Below, piece after piece: positions 55,609 through 64,000 of a stretch of 64,000 bases of DNA. The translations under genes were made by a program, and so were the position numbers. Numbering within the stretch: the stretch's first letter is position 1; every line of letters begins with the position of its first letter. Where the stretch lies: the NCBI RefSeq assembly GCF_030272615.1, contig NC_081408.1:401107889-401171888 (forward strand). The letters are read 5' to 3'. This DNA is from Cryptomeria japonica (taxonomy: Eukaryota; Streptophyta; Pinopsida; Cupressales; Cupressaceae). The notes beneath the pieces were generated by a model that saw only the letters and a list, made by a program, of their open reading frames with translations, did no database searches and was not told the DNA's origin.

Positions 55609-57606
55609 AGAGCTGATAGAGGCAAAAAAATTTAGCAGAGTAAAAAATTAGGCTTGTGGGAGGTAGAATATATATGGAATATAACATTTAAGTATAAGTG
55701 ATATTCCATATATATTGTCAAGATGTTTGAGAGAGGTTTCAGACCTCTAGGATTTATAATGCAAAATCTAGTTTTTGGAAGATCCTCCAAATTTCAGACT
55801 TAGTCAAATTTCACGGCATTTCAGGATCAGGATTGTAAAATTTATAACCAAGATCAGAATTTAGGCTTGTGTAAGCCCACACTAACATTTGATCATTGAC
55901 TATGTGCAGGTTCTAATCCTTTTTTTTGTGCAGGGGAAGGAGTTAGTTTAGAGGCTTTAAGTTTCTTTTTTTTACTTTTTTCAACAAAAGTTGGTTAAAA
56001 AGAATCCACTCCCCCTTCTTGTACAAGTTAAAATAAACCTCACATTTTATTTTGGAGTACATAAAATGAACCTCAAACTTCTTTTTGATGCTTAAAAGAA
56101 ACTTCATCTTTCTTTATTGCAAGGTAAAAAGAACAACAACTTCATATTTGGTTTCTTGCAAGATTAGAGGAAAAACACTTCATTTTGGAAGCTATAAAAA
56201 GAACCAAACAAACTTACTTTTAGCAAGGTTAAAACAAACTTCACCTTCCTTTGGTGCCTAAAAGGATCAATCTCAATTCATTGCAAAAGGAAAAAGAACC
56301 TCATCTTCATTTTATGCGAAGCAAAGAGGGAAAACTTTCCCCTATCGTCTTTAATTTTGTTGACCAAAATCATGATTTACTTTGTTGACCAGGCTTATTT
56401 TTCAAAGGTTTTCGGAAATACACACTTTGGTATGAAGGGTTAAAAGGAACACCATGCTTATTGGAGCAACATCTCCAAGTAGAAGTTAGAAAATCATTGT
56501 CTTGAAGACTAAAAAGAACCTTGTTTGCCTTGTCTCGAAAGTGGAAGGTATATGCTCTCCCCTTAATTGGGTGATCAAAAAGCCAAGCCACTCTTACGCT
56601 TTCAGTGTTTTAAAAGCATTTAAATCCTTTAGAAGGCCTACCCTCCTGAGGAGTTAACAAACTCTTAAAGCCATTATTTGCCCGGTGTGAGGGGAACGAC
56701 CTAAGTGGGGAATGAATTTGACACCAAGTGTTCCAACCCACTATAATCAAAAGTGGAGGGTGACAAAAGTCCCTTTCAATGGTTTTGCTCAATGATTAGC
56801 CTTCCCCTAGTATCTTTACAATGCGTAAAGCCTTTTTTCTAAAGGTTGGGAAGCCTCTTGAGGGAGTTTATCACTGAATACCGAATGAAAGCCTGATTAC
56901 GAACCTTAGCATTAGAAACTTTGAGCTGAGTCAGTTGCCAAACATTGGCAATATCATAGTGCAAGGGTGGGGAAGAATCTGCCCTCAAGATTACTCTCCA
57001 TATATCTCCCAAGATAACTACTCAATTGTGAAGCAATTCACTTTGGGTTAATTTCTGGCAAAAGGAAAAAAAATGGGCACCCCCTAAGGGGTGACAAGGT
57101 TGTTTGAGCTGACGGAGTATCAAGACTAGTGGGCTATGATATTGTCAATGACCTTTGAATAAAGAGTCTATCTGATGTGTCTTTTATTGTAAATCAAACC
57201 AGTGATAACATCGAGGATTTGAACACATACTCAAAAGAACATACACTCAATGTTTAGCATTCTGATGACCATTGTCTTCATGTGTGCTATGTATTCTTGT
57301 CACAAATTTTAAAATATCTTGCAAAGTATCCAACAATCAAACTCAAAAGTCAGTTCAAACAAGGAAAAATCATAAAGTGGAGAAGATTTCCAAATCCAAC
57401 AAAGCATCTTTTGAGATGGTTATCAACATTTCAACTATCTTTAGAAAAGACTTTCATCCAACAAGATTAGGGGAATATCAAACCAAGTGATCAAGAGTTT
57501 ATCTATTCGACTTAGTAAGCTTGAGTATCCAAAACAAAATCATCTATCAAAATCACAACTGTTAAAATTCAAAAATAGCAAAAACAGAGCAATCATGGCA
57601 ATTTAG
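55609..57606 (+). other. A2 leader, structured non-coding segment
   Basis: Counterpart of 24271-26234. Hairpins kept: CTTTAC/GTAAAG at 56814-56830 and CACCCC-CTAA-GGGGTG at 57078-57093. No coding similarity. Confidence 0.5.
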
Positions 57607-57921
57607 CGCGTAGGAGCAACTTCCTAGTGCATCTAGAACATTCTCTAGCGCATATGAGCCAAATCTTAGCACTTTCATCAGTCAAAATAGCGCATAACCA
57701 GTATCATACTGGTGAAATTTAAGGTAGCGCTTGTCAGCATCAGTCTAGTGCATTTAGACATCAACGTAGCGCATTTGAGACATATCATAGCACTTTGAAT
57801 CCAAACAAAAGTGCATAATCGAAACATATTAGTGCATAACAAAGCCAACTTAGTGCATTGGGGTCTTCCTGTAGTGCATTTGGATCATTCTTTAGCACAT
57901 ACAGTCTCTGTTTTAGCGCAT
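57607..57921 (+). repeat. 21-nt phased CGCAT array, second block of A2
   Basis: Sites start at 57607, 57628, 57649, 57670, 57691, 57728, 57749, 57770, 57791, 57812, 57833, 57854, 57875, 57896 and 57917: all steps 21 nt except one of 37. Many sites are TGCAT or CACAT, as expected from CpG decay of CGCAT. Confidence 0.93.
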
Positions 57922-58152
57922 GGTAAAAACCAAGAAAAACAGAGAGCAAATCAGGTCTTTAAGGAAATTTTCATCAACAGTCTTGAGTACCCTTTTAGGT
58001 CTTCTGTCAAACTCAATAGTCAGAACATGAATCCAATTATCAAAGAAAACAATTCCAAATCAAGAAAGCATCCTAAAAACAAATTTGTGGATCTTAAACT
58101 AGCTAGAGGTAAGACTTCATCCAACCAAAATCAGGTAGTACCATCACATTGA
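57811..58152 (+). CDS. Small ORF of family A (A2 copy)
   Basis: 113 codons; the first 36 or so are the motif array read as heptads (L-V-H, V-V-H, L-A-H). The rest matches the A1 ORF at 26521-26802 and shares its stop. Unknown function. Confidence 0.35.
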   Translation: MHNRNILVHNKANLVHWGLPVVHLDHSLAHTVSVLAHGKNQEKQRANQVFKEIFINSLEYPFRSSVKLNSQNMNPIIKENNSKSRKHPKNKFVDLKLARGKTSSNQNQVVPSH

Positions 58153-58562
58153 TCAAAAGGTCCGCCATCTAAAGGATTCTATCAAATAGTCATACCTAGT
58201 TTAGACTTAAGTCGTCAAATCAATTTTCCATATTGAGAGACTTTATCCATATCATTTGACACACTTTGTTGTGGAGGTGAATCTAACTAAACCTTTACTT
58301 GATAAAGTAGGCTTCAGTTTTTAAACGAAGTATCTCAATCCAAACATCGAAGGAAACCATTGATAATTTGTGTATGACCAATCCCCACATTTTGAGAAGA
58401 AGAAGTCTTCATCAAAACTAAGTTAAAGAAGAGACAACCTAGTCCTAGGGCCCTTATCAAAAGGAGTAAATTTCTCTACATCAACCTATCAAAAACATCA
58501 ACTTTGATCATTCATATGACCATTCATCATCAAACTGCAAAAATAAGAAACCCAGTCAAAGG

Positions 58563-59060
58563 AAATGACTCCTAGCATAAATCAAGATCAAGATATCATG
58601 GCTCTCCAATCTAATCCCATTTTTGATCAAGATCCCACCTATCAATAATCTTATGATGATCCCCTAATCTTTTGGTATTCCATCCATGATGATCTCCTTC
58701 CATCTCAAGAGCAGAGTCCCATTCAACATCCACCTCCTAAGCAAGAGAATGATATCACTTCCATCTCCTCCACTAATCTAATTCCAAATCAAGAGGAAAG
58801 CACAAAATCAAATGATCCTACACCAAGTCAAGATCAAGATCAAGTAATCTCTTCATCCTCCAAATCTATCTTAGGTCCTTTCATTCCAAAGTCAGACCCA
58901 TCTTCCTCCAAATCTATCTTAGGTCCTTTCATTCCAAAGTCAATCTCTTCATCCTCCAAATCTATCTTAGGTCCTTTCATTCCACAATCAAACTCTTCAT
59001 CCCTTCCATCCATCTTGGGTCCTTACCTCCCTCCATCACTCATCCATCACCTCAAATGAT
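58563..59060 (+). pseudogene. A2 counterpart of the serine-rich repeat ORF
   Basis: Same frame as A1 27206-27730 (M-T-P-S-I-N-Q-D-Q-D). It is broken by TAA after Y-Q and has three 48-bp repeat units instead of four to five. It ends early by frameshift after P-P-S. Confidence 0.4.
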
Positions 59061-60259
59061 CCATAAGAAAGATCAACAAAGGCACACATCTTTGAACTTC
59101 TTTCAACCCTCTATCTAAACATCTTTCCAAAACTATTCTTCTATCATTTTCTTTATCTATTTTGGGTCCTTATATCCCAAAATTTGATTTTCCTCTATCT
59201 CTTCATCACTTCTCAAGTTGTGCACCAACACTCATCTTGAATACCTTTCCATCTATCCTCACACAAATCTTCAAATATTCTATCTATTATCCAACACCTC
59301 TTTTCTATCCTTCAATCCCTATCATTCAATCCTTTGCATAAATTTTCATCTGTGAAATAGGCATTTGTGTCATTTTGTCACATACTTGCCCATGCTCGAA
59401 TCTAATGTTCAGTCCTTTTCTTAGATATATATTCATGAAATGCTTTAGAATCCGAGGTTGTTCCTCTTTAACATTTTCTTTTGGTTGGGATACACACTCA
59501 ATCCAGAAAAGAACCACTTATCGTATCTTGGTATTGACATCTTCTGATTACTATATCTCATATGCTTAATAGATTGCTCTAAATCATTGCAATCTCTTAA
59601 ATTGAAGAAATGGCTAGTGAAAAATCTAAAATATTGCTTCAGCGCCACTGTAATTATCAGACCTATGTAAGTTTCATCACTTACAAGCCAATGCAAGAAA
59701 AATAAAGAGGAAAAAGAGCTATCAAAAGCATGAGAAAGAAATTCAATATCAAGAAAAGCAAAATACAATGAAATGCAATATCAAAATGCTTGGCTATGGG
59801 AACATGCAAGTAACTCCATCGGGGCTATGGATGCCTGGCTGGCAATGGAGCAATATTTGTGAGATTACAATGATAACCTCGTCGGGGCTATGGACACTTG
59901 TTGGACGCAAGGCTCTATCTAGGATGCTTTTGAAGTCAAGGTAACTCATGTAGCTATCCATGCTGGATTCTGAAGATTACAATGATCATATGAGCCAGAA
60001 TGAACCCACTTGCACACACATGGGTAATCAAAGACTAAGTACCTTGATCCAGTTTGGGATTCTTCTTCCCTTTTGAGTCTACTTCCTAGTTGCTAGAAAT
60101 ATTCAGTTGAATTTTCTAGAGGTTTTAAGTGTGGGTTGGGTCTCTATCTTTGAAAAGTTTAGGAACACTTATTTAGGTGGTGCTAAATACTGTGACAATC
60201 TTACATATTGAATTTTTGCAAATGGAAACCTCTATGCTTGGGGGAAAAGTTCATCCACT

Positions 60260-61090
60260 CTATTCTTTCTTCACTCTAATCCATATCCCTTATCCTATCT
60301 ATTCATATATTCTATCATCCAGTTCTTTCTATAATCTTTCTTTGCTATCCTATCTATTCATAGCTTCTATAATCCAATGCTAACTATGATCTTGCTTCAC
60401 CTCATCCATATCCTCTAATCCATATCCCTTATCCTATCTATTCATATCTTCTATCATCCAATTCTATCTACGATCTTTCTTCACCTCATCCATATCCTCT
60501 AATCCATATCCCTTATCCTATCTATTCATATCTTCTATCATCCAATTCTTTCTACAATCTTGCTTCACTCTAATCCATATCCCTTATCCTATCTATTCAT
60601 ATCTTCTATCATCCAATTCTTTCTACAATATTGCTTTGCTATCCTATCTATTCATAGCTTCTATCATCCAATTCTTTCTACAATCTTTCTTCACTCTAAT
60701 CCATATCCCTTATCCTATCTATTCATATCTTCTATCATCCAGTTCTTTCTCCAATCTTGCTTCGCTATCCTATCTATTCATATCTTATATCATCCAGTGC
60801 TATCTATGATCTTGCTTCACCTCATCCATATCCTCTAATCCATACCATCTATCCTATCTATTCATATCTTATATCATCCAGTGCTATCTATGATCTTGCT
60901 TCACCTCATCCATATCATTTAATCCATACCATCTATCCTATATATTCATCTCTTCTATCATCCAGTGCTCTCTACAATCTTGCTTCACTTCATCCATATC
61001 CTCTAATTCCATACCATCTATCCTATCTATTCATTTCTTCCATCTTCTAGTGCTATCTATATCCTATCTCTATCCATATCTCCTTTTCCA
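60260..61090 (+). repeat. 84-bp tandem repeat in A2 3' region
   Basis: About ten units of 55, 71 or 84 bp; TATTCA anchors at 60300, 60355, 60439, 60523, 60594, 60649, 60720, 60775, 60859, 60943 and 61028. Longer than the A1 array (about seven). Confidence 0.88.
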
Positions 61091-61239
61091 TCCTTGATCT
61101 TGATCAAAACTAAGAACAAAAACATGATTTCAAAAAGCTCTTAAGCTACCTTCATCTTTCTCCTATCAATTTCCACCTCAATGGTTCAATCATAATATTC
61201 CTTGTCTTGCTATACATTGGGGCAACCAAATACATCTTT

Positions 61240-61385
61240 CTTCTAATCCAAAAAATCCAAAAAAATCAAAAAATCCAAAAACTCAAAAAAATCAAAATAT
61301 CCAAAAACTCAAAAAAAAATTAAAAAAAATAAAATCCAAAAACTAAAAAATAAAAAAATTGACAAAATCAAATAAAAATTGAAAA
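61240..61385 (+). repeat. A-rich low-complexity tract
   Basis: Degenerate CAAAAAATCCAAAAACTC repeats; the A1 counterpart (about 29740-29815) is shorter. Confidence 0.7.
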
Positions 61386-61514
61386 TCGAAAGCATGAAAG
61401 CATGGACCACCCATCAAATCAGATCAACAATAGAAAAACTCTCAAAGTCTACAATAAACTGATCACATGTCTTGTTAATCAATTCATTACTCGAAATCAA
61501 CATCAACATCAAAC

Positions 61515-61725
61515 ATGTCTTATACATGGATAGGTACACTCAAAACTAGACAGATCGATCTTATATGAGGTACTCACTCTTTGAAACTAGACATTCCTAT
61601 CAATCATCAAGTCTTGTTAATCAATCCATCTATCAACATCAACATCAAACATGTCTTATATAGAGATAGGTACACTCGAAACCAGACAAATGGGTCTTAT
61701 ATGGGGTACTCACTCTTTGAAACTA
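61515..61725 (+). repeat. CTTATAC...GAAACCAGA repeats, first A2 block
   Basis: Counterpart of 29940-30180, with two units. Confidence 0.65.
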
Positions 61726-62696
61726 GACATTTCTATCAATCATCGAACAAATCAAAACAATGACATAGATCAGTATGACTGCTAGATTTTGTTCTAGTTA
61801 GACTTATCTTTATCAATTGATGGCAGTACATGTTTCACAAGTCATATTGTACATATCATATCCACCCATCAGAGACATCACCAGAAATTCACAAATGCTT
61901 ATCAATCCTGGACATACTTAGCGTAGTCACTATCCTTGGTTTATCTGAATTAGTTATCAAAATCATATCCCACCATGGCTTGGTGATTAGTATACATATC
62001 CATATCGACGTAGTATCAACAACAAGGGGAAAAATCCTGACCTCGCTGGGGGCATTTTACCTTCAGGATTTTCAACATCAGACCAAACATGTAGCAAGAC
62101 AACAAGGATCAAAACAACCAACAAATGACAAACGACAATGCAAGAAGGCTAGACATCACAACAATATCAAAATCCATGTAAGTTATACTTAGGTCATTAT
62201 GGTTCAATTATACCATGAGGCTTGTATCAACTTTCAACAAATCAAGGTTCGATGATGAAAACAAAGGAAGCACTGGCACTTTGATCACAATAGATGGCAA
62301 CATTGAGAACACGAATGCATATTAAGCTTTGCATTAGCTGCACATCATTATCATCTTAATCTTGCATTAGGTTGCACATCATTTTTAATCTTGCATTTAG
62401 TTGCACATCATTATCATTATCGTACATCTCATTTTCAAGATACATCTCACATCTCATAAATCAAAGCAATGCATCATCACATTTTCGTTCATCTCATCAT
62501 GAATCATACATTCACATCATAATCAAAATCAAGAGCATTTATCTAAGCATCACATCATGCTCATAGAATCTCATATTGAAACATAATGCATATCATTCAT
62601 CATTGCATCCCTCACATGCATATCTATCGCATCATCATGGAATCTTTCTTCACTTTCATATCTTCTATCATTCTTCCAAACTATCTTCTATCATGT

Positions 62697-63000
62697 CTTA
62701 TACATGATGTATCTTTCCTGAAACCAGATGTTTTGATCAGTTCTTATACAGGCTATATCGTTCTTGAAACCAGATGTTTTGATCAGCTCTTATACAAGAT
62801 ATATCGTTCCTGAAACCAGGCGTTTTGATCAACTCTTATACAAGATATATCATTCTTGAAACCAGATGCTCGATCATCCATTCTTATACAGGCGGTATCA
62901 TTTCTGAAAACAGACGCTCGATCATCCATGTCTTATACAGGGGGTATCATTCCTGTAACCAAATGCTTTATACAGGAGGTGTCATACTTGAAACCAGACT
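62697..63000 (+). repeat. CTTATAC...CCTGAAACCAGA array, second A2 block
   Basis: Units start at 62697, 62743, 62789, 62835, 62883, 62932 and 62966: steps 46, 46, 46, 48, 49 and 34. Confidence 0.88.
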
Positions 63001-63320
63001 TGATCTCAATCCAATCAATCTAATCAATCTTATCAAACCCATGCATGTAATCACTATCCACTCTTCTATCTTTCAAATAGCATTCTTCTTCTTTCGAGAG
63101 ATCATTCATGCCTTTTGTGAATGAACGATCTCCCGAGGGGGCATTATCATATCAAATCTCGACATCAATTTCATCAATTTCATATCGACATCAATTTCAT
63201 ATCAAATTTTCATACCAAATCAATTCTTCATATCTAGAGCATCATCAATATCGTTCATCAAATCTGGGGCATCATATCCGACAAGATTTTCTTTGAATCA
63301 ACATGTGGTCACACGTTAAC

Positions 63321-63336
63321 TCAAAGAGGGGCAAAA
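63321..63336 (+). promoter_or_regulatory. A2 polypurine tract
   Basis: TCAAAGAGGGGCAAAA, identical to A1, directly before the 3' LTR. Confidence 0.85.
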
Positions 63337-64000
63337 TCTAGACACCTAAAAGTTGCACAATGAATTAAGTGAATTTTATTCATTTAATTATTCTTAATTC
63401 TTCCAATTAATTGAATTAAGATTTAATTAATATACCCTTCTTCTATCTAAGCCATTTAATTAAATTCACATTTAATTAAATACCCCCCCTCTAGCCATTT
63501 TAATTAAATTCACATTTAATTAAAAACATCAATTTATCCCCTTTCCCATTTTAATTAAATCTACATTTAATTAAAATCTCATTTGCATTTAAATAAATCT
63601 AAATTTATTTTAAAATCCCCCCACTTGCATTTTCCTACATCTCCCACTTGCCTCCTAAACCCCCCTTCTAAATTCTTCTAGAACCCATCTAATCCTAATC
63701 AATTAGCCTAATCCCTTCAATCATTCCCTTTCCCTAAATTTCAGGATTCCACTTCTCAAATTTGGAGGAAAGTCTTCCAAAAGCAATAAAGCCTTTATGT
63801 CTTCAACAAGATAACTTGTTGAGTTCCCCCAAATTCGGAAGGACTCTTACAAATTTGTCTTCAAAGTCTTCCAAACCATTAATGGTTAGCTCACCCTTTT
63901 GGCATGGTTAGAGACTTTTTGCCTAACTCAACCTTCATCTAACCCAGGGGTCTCATCAAGAACTCATGGCTTTACCCTTGGTTATCCCTTTAACCCTTGT
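63337..64000 (+). mobile_element. A2 3' LTR, cut by window end
   Basis: Starts TCTAGACACC: the terminal TG has become TC. It carries the same extra TTAAGATTTAATTAATATA segment as the A2 5' LTR, confirming they are a pair. Confidence 0.9.

Larger units (their letters stand above)
53837..64000 (+). mobile_element. LTR retrotransposon A2, second family A copy (right end outside window)
   Basis: 5' LTR 53837-55277, interior 55278-63336 (8,059 bp), 3' LTR from 63337. It aligns with A1 through nearly all the interior and likewise lacks recognisable gag and pol. It inserted into family B just after integrase. The preceding 5 bp are AAAAC; the second target duplication is out of view. Confidence 0.9.

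Overview
The window is transposon-dominated nuclear DNA of a land plant, AT-rich and almost free of host genes. Evidence for a plant: plant-type Ty1/copia, Ty3/gypsy, L1-like LINE and CACTA (En/Spm) transposons, and a decayed fragment of plant clathrin heavy chain. The deep nesting and slow decay look like a large gymnosperm (conifer-like) genome, but that is inference. No tRNA, rRNA or CRISPR gene was found, and no intact host gene.

Layout as a nest. 1-9673 is a patchwork of decayed elements: copia pol (1-1690), an L1-type ORF1 copy (1690-3435), a copia-like LTR end with primer-binding site (3490-3960), a minus-strand LTR fragment with a tRNA-like B box (4831-5060), the 3' half of a gypsy element with its LTR (5071-8515), and a second copia RT (8516-9673). 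Gypsy family B starts inside that copia RT at 9674: LTR remnant, full LTR (10350-11535), leader, gag remnants, protease, G-patch, pre-RT. B is interrupted at 15818 by a CACTA transposon and resumes at 51881 with RNase H and integrase (to 53662). Its RT is deleted.

The CACTA element (15819-51877, about 36 kb) is the centrepiece. It has 31-bp terminal inverted repeats (28/31 matching), a 3-bp AGG target duplication, and repeat arrays near its left end. Removing it restores the gypsy reading frame. It carries, on the minus strand, a TNP2-type transposase, a SET-domain gene and an En/Spm (PTTA) type gene. Near each end, on the plus strand, lies a copy of an unrecognised large ORF, here called ORF C (17684-20631 and 47165-50112). 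It also holds a clathrin heavy-chain gene fragment. Two later insertions sit inside it: LTR retrotransposon A1 (22542-33620, TSD GTGTG) and a 5'-truncated LINE (about 38686-40768).

A second copy of family A (A2, 53837 to past the window end) lies just downstream of the B integrase. Family A has roughly 1.4-kb LTRs and 8-kb internal regions with no recognisable gag or pol, so it should depend on proteins from other elements. Its leaders carry short motifs (core CGCAT) repeated at an almost exact 21-nt period. The B leader has a comparable array of a different motif (core TCGTAY) at 22 nt. These phased arrays and the cargo-laden CACTA element with its paired ORF C are the most unusual things seen.
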